Positions 36,601-47,598 of a DNA stretch of 64,000 nucleotides are shown here, in pieces. The stretch is from NCBI GenBank assembly GCA_964017065.1, contig OZ024792.1, positions 1,827,254-1,891,253 on the forward strand. Reading direction: 5' to 3'. The notes under the pieces were generated by a model. That model did no database searches and was not told where the DNA came from. It saw only the letters and a program-made list of their open reading frames with translations. The position numbers and the translations under genes are program-made. Source of the stretch: Haliclona indistincta. Lineage: Eukaryota; Porifera; Demospongiae; Haplosclerida; Chalinidae. Positions within the stretch are counted from its first letter, which is position 1. The number at the start of each line of letters is the position of its first letter.

Positions 36601-39356
36601 GAGTGGAAGGGCAGTGACAAGGATCTAAGCCCTTTGAACTGGGGGTGGAAAAGAGACCTTAATGGGTCACTATTGCCAATACTCACTGATTTGCCACCTG
36701 CACCTAACGCATTACTCAAGTTAATTCGGTGTAACTGTCAATCTGACTGTAGTACTATGCGTTGTACTTGCAAGAAGCATAACATTGACTGCACTTCTGC
36801 TTGCGGTAACTGCAAAGGCTCCAGCTGCAGTAACTCCAATCAAGTAATATGTGATGCATATGACGATGACACAGAAGATGGTTTTTGTTTAAGTGACTAA
36901 TAATCAGTATTACTTCATTCAATTATTACTTTCAGTCATATTAGTATTACTTACAGTATCAGTTAATTTATTGCCATTATACTGCAATTAATTTTCTTGT
37001 TGTATGTGACACTTTCCTTGTAATTGTCTTCACAAACAACCATAATTTGTAACTAAAATAATTTATAGCTAGTTCATTTTGCCATTATATCACTTATTTT
37101 GCTTGGAACTGTCATTTCTGTAGTGTTGTTGTGTATAATAAAACATTTTTGATCATTATGCATGTAACAATAATTATGCAAATTAGGTTGATTTAAAATT
37201 CAATTTATATAATACTTCCCCCAATGTGATTCCTTAAGACTTTTAGTATGTTATAGAGCATATTTTTCTGTACATGAAACATTTAAAATAGCTTGTGTTG
37301 CAATTTGTTTGGGGTTGACCCTATTTATTCCATAAAATGACTGGACTATTCATATTCCTGCAGCCGCCTATGCTTACAGCTAGTGAGTTCGCCTTTACTT
37401 CAGAACAGCAAGGCAGACTTGTATATGAAGCTGCGTTCTGGCGAGTTATGGCATAGCTTTGCTTACCTCACGATCGAGTAGCCGTTGCTGGCGATCTAGA
37501 GTTCTCCGTAGACAAAACTATCCACATCAGTTGACTGCCTAGAAGCTGATAGGCTACAGGATAGCAGCGTATGTCTAAAGAAAGTGTGTAAGCAAGCTAT
37601 GGACGCTATCTCGCTCGTTGTACGTGCTGTGCCCTCGAGTGCCCTGAACATTATAGACACGCCCAGTTGAATTAGTGGTCAGCACTGATTGGCTTCTGAT
37701 TGCATAACCGATTGCTGTACAGAGAGGTACAACAGTTGCAGTTTAACTTTACTGTGTATGTTTTTTGCAGTATTCTCACAGCAATGAGTGCAGTAGTCTT
37801 GTTGCAGTATACTTTAACTTGTAAAATAACTGCAGTAGCTTTGTGTTTGTCAAAGCATGTCCAGTGTGAGTGTATAACACAATGCATGGAAATATACCGA
37901 GGCATCAGCACCGCTTTAGGTGCTTTTATTATCTGGCAGGCGTGATCCCACACGAGCTTACTCGATGGGTTGTATTTCGAAGACTCCATACTCCTATTTG
38001 CGCTTTCCATGCAGCGATACTCAGCATACTCTACTTCTAGTATTGCGCAAACACAATACACTTAGTCTTAGCTGAACTCGTCAGATTTATATTCTCGAAA
38101 CTAAGTTCAAAAGGCACCTGCCAGGAGAATTTCACTGCTTTTCGTGGATGCTTCGCGATGGGCACAGCACGTGTAAAGGCGCTAGGCGCGCTGAGGGAAG
38201 AAAGAAAGACGGAAGATGACGAAATTCGATTTTCACCATTTACAGGTTCGTCACTTTCGTAACAATGTCGAGCAACCTTATGACTATTATGAGGATGGGG
38301 CATTGCCAAAGAACAGATCTAAATGTCTTTGGACGTACAAAATTCACCACCAGGGAAAATATCAGCGTCTGAACGCTAATACATTGTATTGTAGCCGCCA
38401 TCTTGTTTTGCCTTAATCCCATCATTCTCAGTTTATCAGTGTCTTGTTATAATTGTGTCTTTATTCCTCAGTAAACATGGTAGAAGGTGCTGTTGCTGGC
38501 AGTGTCGTTGGTGTTCTGATGTTACTACTGGTAGTGTTGACTATCATTGCTCTAGTGATACTGTTTGCTGTTAGAAAGTACGAAACTACTTGTGTTGGGA
38601 CTATCATTCAACAGTTGCTCAACCAGATTAGTATCACATGACTGTATATGACTATAAATTCTCTATTTCAACACAAAGTGAACTGTTTTTATTTTATTTT
38701 ATCGTTGAGATTTTTGATGATGAGCCTTGATATTCCCAACATGAATACACACTATCTGTATACCCAACAGTAGATATATGCATGTGCTTGCTTTGAGAGA
38801 CTAACACTACAAATTAATATGGGTACTATTAGTTTTTAATAATTTTACGTATAATAATATTTTTACGCAGCATAATCATAATTATTATTAAAAAAATACT
38901 ATAACTATCTCTAAACTTGATTTTTCTTATTTTTATAGGAAAGGTAAATCATTAAACAACAGCAAAAATGCTGATGAAGTTACCTATGAGTGAGTATGAT
39001 CTGTGCAGTAGTACAAATGTAATGTTCCTCTCTCATGCAGTGTCCCTATGAAGATGAGTGTGTGTGAGGCATACTCCACTCACACACCTAGTGAACAGCA
39101 GAAGTGTGACCTTAGTACTGACGATGTCACCTATGAGTGAGTTTAATGCAATTTTTTGACATTTTGACTACAACTGTTTGTCTGCAGTGAACCTATGAAG
39201 ATGAGTGTGTGTGAGGCATACTCTACTAGTGGGCGGCAGTGTGACCATGCTGGTGATGTCATCCAAATGACTGAGTGTGCAGCTTACATCAGTCATCCAG
39301 CAGAGAGAAAGCAGCAACAACAGCAAGATCCTGATTACACTGATATTCAATACTAG
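27690..39356 (+). CDS. Gene H: phosphatase-type ectodomain, TM and YDxP tail beyond an 8.2-kb transposon-filled intron
   Basis: Exons: 27690-27762 (signal peptide), 27826-28125 (Ig1), 28184-28576 (Ig2), 28635-28910 (FN3), 28953-29249 (Ig3), 29300-29569, 29622-29900, 29950-30252 (three FN3), then 38472-38577 (TM), 38939-38989, 39041-39136, 39188-39356 (tail, two YDxP, ends YTDIQY). The join is phase-compatible and totals 2613 bp, 870 residues, open. The ectodomain is N/G type; the TM (NMVEGAVAGSVVG) and tail are A/C/J type. The sequence just before 38472 matches the normal pre-TM intron of C and J. Everything between 30302 and about 38415 is transposon. Whether the two halves are spliced together is inference; alternatively the 5' half is a truncated gene and the 3' half an orphan. 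Confidence 0.6.
30302..31471 (+). mobile_element. TE-A, left half of a split copy
   Basis: Shortened, diverged palindrome at about 30302-30640 followed by sequence matching 22908-23110 of the full copy, up to the gcatacgagccc block near 31420. Interrupted internally by the TTAA element at 30800-31398. Confidence 0.7.
30800..31398. mobile_element. 599-bp TTAA-flanked MITE, piggyBac-like ends
   Basis: TTAA at 30800-30803 and again at 31395-31398. The ends just inside are inverted (ccctttaa and ttaaaggg). TTAA target duplication with a CCC start is characteristic of piggyBac-type elements. It interrupts TE-A sequence, which resumes right after it. No transposase frame is seen. Confidence 0.6.
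31472..31900 (+). mobile_element. TE-B, left part
   Basis: Begins tatgcctcggtgggcggagc as in the full copy at 4422 and runs through the cacgcccagttgaattgtgg block (matches about 4980-5005). It contains a short TCTG repeat near 31535-31550. Confidence 0.7.
32201..32297 (+). repeat. Left inverted repeat of the 5.2-kb transposon
   Basis: 97 bp, about 85-90 percent identical by eye to the complement of 37218-37314; inner end is attggggg. Confidence 0.85.
32459..36900 (+). pseudogene. Transposon protein: Cys-rich ends with a PIN/FEN-like nuclease region, one frameshift
   Basis: Large protein of about 1480 residues, split by a single frame change near 33715-33735: the first frame is open to 33814, the second is open from about 33709 to the stop at 36898-36900. 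The start at 32459 is preferred because the cysteine motif (LCAICKKSLG) follows at once; the upstream frame from 32342 lies in low-similarity sequence. Features in order: N-terminal Cys/His clusters, a second Cys/His cluster (ECFYCGQ ... YHRVCSTNFRT), a long central part, acidic motifs VIVFDGYGTASTKD, GEDTDLLILL and FLGCDTT that resemble PIN/FEN-type nuclease metal sites, and a C-terminal Cys-rich domain (CNCQSDCSTMRCTCKKH). Proteins of this layout are common, uncharacterised, in cnidarians and sponges (recollection). The nuclease role is inference. Codon bias and the lack of introns differ from the receptor genes. Confidence 0.75.
37137..37142 (+). terminator. Candidate polyadenylation signal of the transposon gene
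   Basis: AATAAA 237 bases after the stop codon and before the right inverted repeat. Confidence 0.4.
37218..37314 (-). repeat. Right inverted repeat of the 5.2-kb transposon
   Basis: Complement matches 32201-32297, with small differences concentrated around the aactttttct segment. Confidence 0.85.
37372..37924 (+). mobile_element. TE-B, right part
   Basis: Matches about 4700-5430 of the full copy (ttgactgcctagaagctgat, cacgcccagttgaatt, and the end accgaggcatcagcacc). It overlaps in content with the left part at 31472-31900 by roughly 300 bp, so two copies or an internal duplication are involved rather than one cleanly split copy. Confidence 0.65.
37925..38415 (+). mobile_element. TE-A, right half of a split copy
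   Basis: Starts at ttattatctggca (as 23130) and ends near gccgccatcttgttttgcct (as 23670-23690), followed at once by the pre-TM intron sequence of gene H. Confidence 0.7.
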
Positions 39357-39606
39357 GACTGTGTGACACTTGCCCATTGTCGTGGTAACTAGCATTAATT
39401 TTTATTTTACTACCTAGCTAGAAACTCAATGTGTGTGAAACAATTTAGTGACTTGTGACCTAAAGTGGACATGATGCATGAATCCGTTTGTTATTCATAC
39501 TGACCATTGCGTTTGAAGGACTACGTTACAGTTTTCCGTTTCCTAGTTAAGTTGATTAGTACTAGACCATGCAATGCACCTCCACAGCTAGCGATAGACC
39601 ACTGGA

Positions 39607-42600
39607 ATGTGTGTGGTGTTGCTGGTAACGTGAGTGGCGTCGCTTTGGGCGGAAACTGTTAATAGAAAATATCCTTCTGATTCAGGTACTCAGCAATGAG
39701 CATGCAAGGATAATTTTCTTTTTTAGGTATCATCTACCTGATGCATGGTGGCTACTGTCTCCCAGAGTACACAGTGATTAGTGACTTTGCTCTGACTGCT
39801 GACAACCCACTCCACTGTGTACTGGCTGGTAGTACAGGAGGAGAAGGAGGACAGTGGACTGGTCCTGACAACGCACCAGTGCAGTGCAGTGGAGGGTCTG
39901 GTCCATTCACCTCAGTCATCAGACCCTACTAACATCACACTGTACAATACAGGAGCTTCATTCACAGGGAAACAACTGTACACATGTACCATAAGTGGAC
40001 AGAACATCAGTGTACAGATTGAGAGTGAGTGACAAATTTCAATGAGCTATAGGAATACTCAATTGTTTGCAGGTAACACAGTCCTATTAGCAATCTACAT
40101 TGATCCTCCAGTTGATATGAAGAGTGTTCCTCAGAACTACACAATACACTGCATCACTACTGGACAGAGTAGCAGTAATATCACTGTTGGAATGTTTCTA
40201 GAGGCACATGGACAATGTTACTATAGTGCTATAGTACCACCAGTAATGGGGTACAGCCAGATCCCTCCTACTGTCAATACACTGAACAGTGCTACTCTCA
40301 CATATTATGACTACTCTGAGGAGGTAGTCTGGAGAGCAGACAGAACAGAGTTTGATGAAACAGAATTTGATGAACAAGGATTCACTAAGTACAAAGCTGA
40401 TCATGACTGGGCTTGTAGAGTTGACAAACCTATCAATCGATATGATGACTTACAAACATGCATCAGAGGTGGGACTATATCGTGCATAGAATACTAAGAT
40501 GTTTATTTCACTGCATGTGTTCAGCTCCCAACTTCACTCCCACTGACCTGACTCTACTCCATATGAATGCCACTAGTGCCACCATCAGCTGGACAGCAGT
40601 GAATGCTACAGAAGATGATGGATATGTTGTGTACAGTACTCCACAATTAATCCACTAACACTACAGCAGTTGATGTTGGTAATGTCACACAGTACACACT
40701 GGAAGGAGTGAAGCTATTCAACAACCACATGTACAATATCAGTGTTAGAGCTTATCAAGATTTACTAGGATCAAAGTCTGTACCATTGATTGTAGTATCC
40801 TCAGGTTAGTATTCGAAATGTTCTAAATCAGTTTTAATTTTTTTATAGCTCTGATTCAGATGCTGAATTGGTCACTTCTAACAAGTATCGCTGACGACAA
40901 CATCATGTATCGTGTGGATTGCATCACTGTCTATATCAATGCTTCCGAGATTGTTCATTGGATGAGGAATGGGCAGATGATACCAACTGCTCATGGTGAA
41001 ACAGTCACTCAAAAACTGATCAATGAATCCAGCTTTGCATACAATAGCTCCTTGCTCATTCAGGAAGGAGTGAGTGGGATAAACAACTTCACCTGTTCAG
41101 CAGTACTAGGAGACACTAAATTGACTCAATCCATCATAATACAAGGTTTCACTATTTAAAAAATCTTAGACAAATTTATTTCCACTCTTTTAGGGCCTAC
41201 TGCTCCACCTCAAAATGTCGAGGTGGATATTTTGTCAGCTGATAGTGTCTCTGTGTCATGGACATCTCCTGTTGATGATGAGGAAGTTAAAGAGTTTATG
41301 ATCAGAGAGATAAATGGGTTAGTGGACGTGAAGACAGCTCAAGGAAATAATTATTCAGCTATTTTGAGCGGGTTAACTCGTGGAATGACCTACACTTTCG
41401 TAGTCCATGCCTTTATAGATTTTGCATCTCCTGCGAGCAATTCTACCAGCATTCTATTTGATGGTGAGTCAGCGAACATGCATTCTAGACCATTAAACAC
41501 ATTTTTCAATGCAGTTCCATCACAAGTCACTTCTCTTCATGTTGATTTATCCTCAAGGACAGTCACATGGGTTCTTCCTCAGGACAGTAGTGATGTCACT
41601 ATGTATCAACTACAGTATACTCCACTGTGCAGTAATGATACTCTTATTACTGATCATGATAATACAACCAACACCAGTATTGATCTACCAGACATTGATC
41701 AAACAGTACCTTACACTATAACTGTGAAAGCAGTGAATAATATTGGACCAGGGCAACAGAAAAACATCACTGTCAAGAGAATTGATACTGAAAGTAAGAG
41801 AAACTTGATATTTGATATTTTTAATCTTGTCTACAGTTCCTGCTAGTGCTCCTGACAATGTCACAGTGACTCATGTTGGAGATAGTGTTATTTGGGTATC
41901 TTGGAGAGAAGCTGACTGCAGACTACGCCACAGTCAGTCACTGGAGTATGTAATGCTGGTAACAATGATCGGGAAGGGCAGCAACTACACCTACTTCATA
42001 CCACTGAGCCAGTCTAGTAGAATGCTAACTGGTCTCAGCTCACTAACTGAGTACAGTATCCAGATGGCACTAAGGAACAACCTAGGACAAGGACCATACA
42101 GTGATCAAGTCAATGTAACCACTTTGATGTCAACTTTAGGTAATCTAGACATTGAAACTTTAAACCCTTTTTGCATGTATTATCAGAGATTTAAAGGGGT
42201 TACAATTTCTGACATAACCAGTCATAATTTCTTTCACCGCATATCCATGCAATAGGATATCCCGCTAATAATTGTAGTGTTCAAGATTTTCTGTGCACTA
42301 CAATTGTAGTAAGATACACTAATAAACATAGGTGGGGTACCTTATCAGCAGCTATCAACCTGGTAGCTCAATGGTAGCTAAAATACAGTTACGAGAATTT
42401 TTCTGTAGCTATACTTACAGCTCATAGCTTGTAGACGAAAATATAACAGTTGTTTTGATTATTCCGAAACTTCAGCTACAGACCCAGAAACTTCAGCTAC
42501 ACAACCACCAGGTTAGTCCTATACTTACTGCGTGCTTTTTATACGTGTACTATATAGTTTCTCCCGGGATAAACATAAGTGTGATTGCTGCCATAGTTAC

Positions 42601-43021
42601 CTTTGTACTGGTAGTGATAGCAATAGTAGCTATTGTTGTGGTTCTTAAGAAAAGGTGAGATACCTCGAAAATGTTGATCATCTATTAACTGATTGTTATT
42701 TTTTAGAAAGACGAAATCATCAAATAAAATTAGCAACTCTGAAGAGTGAGTCTGTTGCTAATGATAGTTCATGACATTCCAACAGTGCTTGTAACAAGCT
42801 TTCTTGCTCTGTGTAGTGTTCCTATGAAGATGAGTGCGTGTGACACTCACACACCTAGTGAACAGCAGCAGTGTGACCATACTGATGATGTCACATATGA
42901 GTTAGCCTGCATGCAATTTATGACACTGATTTCAATAAACTATTATTTTTACCTCAGTGAGCCCATACAGATCAGTGTGTGTGTACAGCAGTATGATCAT
43001 GATACTAATCCAAATGATTGA
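39607..43021 (+). pseudogene. Gene I: C-type 5' half joined to phosphatase-type 3' half, several lesions
   Basis: Exons: 39607-39685 (signal peptide), 39727-40024 (Ig1), 40073-40468 (Ig2), 40525-40804 (FN3), 40849-41145 (Ig3), 41194-41463, 41515-41793, 41837-42139 (three FN3), 42476-42511 (stalk), 42558-42654 (TM), 42707-42745, 42817-42900, 42958-43021 (tail). Lesions: TGA in the signal peptide at 39631 (gene C has TTA), a 5-bp deletion in Ig1 near 39911, a 4-bp insertion in FN3-1 near 40647. Undoing these lengths restores a multiple of three. Up to FN3-1 it is nearly identical to gene C; after the middle of FN3-1 it is G/N type. The tail keeps TYDEPIQISVC and stops early like G. A processed copy is excluded since all introns are present. 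Confidence 0.85.
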
Positions 43022-43635
43022 GTGTGCAGCTTATAGCATTCATCCTCCAGAGAGAAAGCACCAAGATCCAATAATTGGACTTTTATTATTGTGTGACACT
43101 TGCACTGATAGCACGTGTGTTTGCATGATACAAAATAGTCTAAAAACAACAAATTGTGTGGCTCCTTTATAGTTGTGCATCTTGTCTTAGTGAACCAGTG
43201 TATGTCATGTGTGCAAGTCATACTAGCTCTGCACCAAGTGGGTGTGATCTTGATGACGATATTAAGATGGCAGCTCAAAACCATCCAAGAAAATTTTTAT
43301 ACATATTTTTGTACTATAGCTAGTGTGAATGTTGTTTTCTTTCTGATCCACCAGACTTTTAGTACTTTATACTCGTATTTGTACTGAGATGTTTTTGTGA
43401 ATCCATGAACAATAAGCACACATTAATTGCTGGTGCTGGGTAAATATAATGTTATTCAAATGAGTGAATGTGCAGCTTACAACAGTTCACAAACAAAAAG
43501 GAATAATATTAAAATGTTTTCATCACTTTGGTACCTTGAGACTTCAATTCATATTACGGAGTTCAATACTTCAGTAAACAGCCTTAACTTCTACTAGGAT
43601 CCCTTATGCGCTCCTGCTAGGACTTAATTGCTAAA
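43022..43635. other. Intergenic stretch I-J with type I flank
   Basis: 43022-43110 is the decayed continuation of the tail exon, as after gene G. 43266-43635 is the type I upstream flank shared with E, H and L. No other gene is seen. Confidence 0.55.
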
Positions 43636-46600
43636 ATGCATTTTGTGATAATAGTAGCATTTCTATTGTCAATTTGGATACAAGCAACTGGAAAATGTCC
43701 TCCTAATTCAGGTAAGACTAGCTATTACTATGACTGAATAAATTTTCTCTTCCAGGGATCTACCTGACGCAGGGTGGCTACTGTCTCCCAGAGTACACAG
43801 TGATCAGTGACTTTGCTCTGACTGCTGACAACCCACTCCACTGTGTACTGGCTGGTAGTACAGGAGGAGAAGGAGGACAGTGGACTGGTCCTGACAACAC
43901 ACCAGTGCAGTGCAGTGGAGGGTCTGGTCCATTCACCTGCTCACAGTCATCAGACCCCACTAACATCACACTGTACAATACAGGAGCTTCATTCACAGGG
44001 AAACAGCTGTACACATGTACTATCAGTGGACAGAGCATCAGTGTACAGATTGAGAGTGAGTAAAATATACACCAGAACTCTTGGATACACTAATAAGCTT
44101 GCCTTGCTTGCAGATAACACAGTCCTATTAGCCATCTACATTGATCCACCAACTGATGTGAAGAGTGTTCCGAACTACACAATACACTGCATCACTACTG
44201 GACAGAGTAGCAGTAATATCACTGTTGGAATGTTTCTAGAGAGACATGGACAATCCTACTATAGTGTTGTAGATCCACCAGTAATAGGGTATAGCCAGAT
44301 CCCTCCTACTGTCAATACACTGAACAGTGCTACTCTCACATATGACTTCTCTGAGCAGGTAGTCTGGAGAGCAGACAGAACAGAGTTTGATGAAACAGAA
44401 TTTGAAGAACAAGGATTCACTAAGTACAATGCTGATCATGACTGGACTTGTGGTGTCAGCTATCCTATCAATGGATATGTTGACTTACAAACATACATCA
44501 GAGGTGAGACTGCACAAGTAATTATACTAAAATTTTATTTCACTATGTTCAGCTCCCAACTTCACTCCCACTAACCTGACTCTACTTCACATGAATTCCA
44601 CTAGTGCCACCATCAGCTGGACAGCAGTGAATGCTACAGAAGCTGATGGATATGTTGTGTACAGTACTCCACAATCCACTAACACTACAGCAGTTGATGT
44701 TGGTAATGTCACACAGTACACACTGGAAGGACTGGTTCCAGGGAACACATACAATATCACAGTGAGAGCATATCAGGATCTACTGGGACCAGAGAGTGAC
44801 AATATTACACTCAAATTAAAAGCAGGTATATTTGTTACATTTAAATGATTACTGTAATTATTTTGTATTCTATAGTAATAATCCAACCTCTCAGTTGGTC
44901 ACTGTTATCAAATCGTACTGATCCAGTAGCTCAGTATCGTGTGTACTGTTCTGCTGCATATGTTATTCCTGAGCACATTGTATGGAGAAAGAATGGCACT
45001 GTTGTGATGAACAGCACATCCACTACAATATCTCACCAGTTAGTGGATGCAGCTACTGACAACTATACCAGTACTCTGACAGTGACTGGAGACCGCCACA
45101 CACAAACCATCTCATGTGGAGCAGAAGTAAAATCATTATCTTATCAAAGTGAAATATCTATCAGTGGTTAGTGGATTATATGCTCCAAAATTATCTCACA
45201 ATGATAATATACAGCTCCTAGTGGTCCTCCTGATGATGTGGCAGTATCTATCTACTCCTCATCCAGTATTACAGTGAGCTGGTCACCTCCAGTGGGAGGA
45301 GCTGATGGATATGTCATCCTCTACTCTACGGATGATGAGAAAGATTACGACATGACACAGCTAGTGGAAGGAGTGTGCCAGACTAGCTCACTGCTGACTG
45401 GACTGAGTGAGGGACAGCTCTACACGATCAGAGTGTTAGCATACAAGGATCTACCATCACTACTGTCTGATCCTGTGCTAGTGAGGATTGATGGTCAGTT
45501 GTGCACAAAATGCTGCCGGGAATATTAATGATCCCTTTAACGCAACTGACGTTTCAGTTTCATTTTCTGAGCCTACATTACTGCTGAAATTATTAGTACT
45601 GCCTTTTTGAATTTGGTACCATCAACATCAACTAATAGTGGTGTGTGTATTACATTTACCTACTTTATTAATGTACCATTTGTTTCAGTTCCTTATCCAG
45701 TTTCTGGTATTGGAGTGGCAAAGATTACTACTAAATTTTTAATAGCTTGGATCCCACCAATTGAAACAGTTGTATCACAGTATAATGTTGTCTATTTCAA
45801 CATGACATGTCCATCAGAGCAACACAGCTCACAGAGTAGTAGTGTGATAGTCAATTCATCATCAACATCTACTCTGGTCTCACTGCAGTCAGGCCAGCTC
45901 TATAACATATCAGTGATAGCTATCAATGCTATTGGTCAGTCATCAGCTGTTAGCATCTCATATTGGACTCCATCAAGCCAAGGTGAGTCAACAAACATTG
46001 TTAGTACACTGTGTATAATGAGACATTCAGTTCCCAGTGCTCCTCCTGAGATGGTAAATGTTAGTTCAGTACATGGATCATCATCCATTACTATTGTGAG
46101 ATGGGGAGAAGTACCTTGCCAGCATCATAATGGAGAAATTTTCAGATATGCTGTGAAGTACATTAGAGGACAGAATCAAACTCAAGGAGTGACTGTAATG
46201 GTGGATGGTCATGCAACCACTCTATATCTGGAGCCACTGACTGAGTACAGTATAATGGTTGCAGCTGTGAACAGCAATGGAACTGGAATATTCAGTGAAC
46301 CAGTTTACATTATAGTACAGCAAGGTCTGCATATAATAATTATTGTTAATACTTTCATGTGTCATTCTCAGTTTATCAGTGTCTTGTTGTTATAGCTGCA
46401 TTAATTGTGTCCGCTTCATTCCTCAGTTAACATGATAGAAGGTGCTGTTGCTGGCAGTGTTGTTGGTGTTCTGATGTTACTACTGGTAGTGTTGACTATC
46501 ATCGTTCTAGTGATATTGTTTGCTGTTAGAAAGTACGAAGCTACTTTTGGAGGGTGTGATGTTAGAGAGGGTGTGTTGGGACTATCATTCAACTGTTGCT

Positions 46601-47342
46601 CAACCAGATTAGTATCACATGACTGTATGACTATAAGTTCTCTATTTCAACACAAAGTGAACTGTTTTTATTTTTTATTTTATCGTTGAGATTGTCGAAG
46701 ATGAGCCCTAATTGATATTCCCAACATGAATACACACCATCTGTATACCCAACAGTAGATATTTTGCATGTGCTTGATTTGAGAGACTAATACCACAAAT
46801 AATAATTATGGTAGTTTTTAATAATTTTACGTATAATAATATTTTACGGAGCATAATCGTAATTATTCTAAAAGTGCTATGACTATCTCTAAACTTGATT
46901 TTTCTTATTTTTATAGGAAATGTAAACCATTAAAAAACAGCAAAAATGCTGATAAAGTTACCTATGAGTGAGAATGATATCTGTGCAGTAGTACACGTGT
47001 AATGTGTAAAAATTGCATTAAACTCTAATGCAGTGCCCCTATGAAGATGAGTGTGTGTGAGGCATACTCCACTCACACACCTAGTGAGCAGCAGAAGTGT
47101 GACCATACTGGTGATGTCACCTATGAGTGAGTTCAATGCAATTTTTTGACATTTTGACTACAACTTTTGTCTGCAGTGAGCCTATGAAGATGAGTGTGTG
47201 TGAGACATACTCTACTAGTGGGCGGCAGTGTGACCATGCTGGTGACGTCATCCGAATGACCGAATGTGCAGCTTACATCAGTCATCCTGCAGAGAGAAAG
47301 CAGCTACAACAGCAAGATCCTGATTACACTGATATTCAATAG
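43636..47342 (+). CDS. Gene J: Ig/FN3 receptor with YDxP tail, complete
   Basis: Exons: 43636-43711 (signal peptide, MHFVIIVAFLLSIWIQATG), 43756-44055 (Ig1), 44114-44503 (Ig2), 44553-44825 (FN3), 44876-45166 (Ig3), 45215-45493, 45689-45982, 46031-46324 (three FN3), 46427-46532 (TM), 46917-46967, 47034-47126, 47177-47342 (tail). The join is 2613 bp, 870 residues, open. Same architecture as gene C, and the 3' two thirds are nearly identical to it, including loss of the final Tyr (ends YTDIQ). The 5' end differs: J has the type I signal peptide, C type II. Ig2 lacks one codon compared with paralogues (KSVPNYT). Tail: TYDAPMKMSVCEAYST, TYDEPMKMSVCETYST, AAYISH. Confidence 0.88.
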
Positions 47343-47598
47343 CTACTAGGACTGTGTGACACTTGCCCATTGCCGTTGTAGCTAGCATTAATTTTTGTTT
47401 TACTACCTAGCTAGTTGTGTGTGAAACAATTTAGTGTCTTGTGACCTAAAGTGGATGTGATGCATGAATCCGTTTGTTATTCATACTGACCATTGTGTGT
47501 TGAAGGACTCACTTACATATTTTCATTTCCTCATTATGTTGATTAGTACTAGACCATGCATATGCACCTCCCGGTACAGATAGCGATAGACTGCTGGT

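Larger units (their letters stand above)
32177..37348 (+). mobile_element. 5.2-kb DNA transposon with long inverted repeats
   Basis: The outermost 11 bases, tagtccagtca, are inverted at the two ends (32177 and 37348). A nearly continuous 97-bp inverted repeat lies just inside (32201-32297 against 37218-37314, both starting ccccaaacaaattgcaacac when read inward). A TA duplication at the ends is possible (32177-32178 and 37347-37348). One long gene fills the interior. The superfamily is not recognised with confidence. Confidence 0.8.
30302..38415. mobile_element. Nested transposon block inside gene H
   Basis: One TE-A copy is split: its left part is 30302-31471 and its right part 37925-38415, in the same orientation and continuous when compared with 22500-23726. 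TE-B sequence (31472-31900 and 37372-37924) interrupts it, and a 5.2-kb DNA transposon (32177-37348) interrupts TE-B. A TTAA-flanked element (30800-31398) sits in the left TE-A half. The order of insertion can be read from who interrupts whom. Confidence 0.75.
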
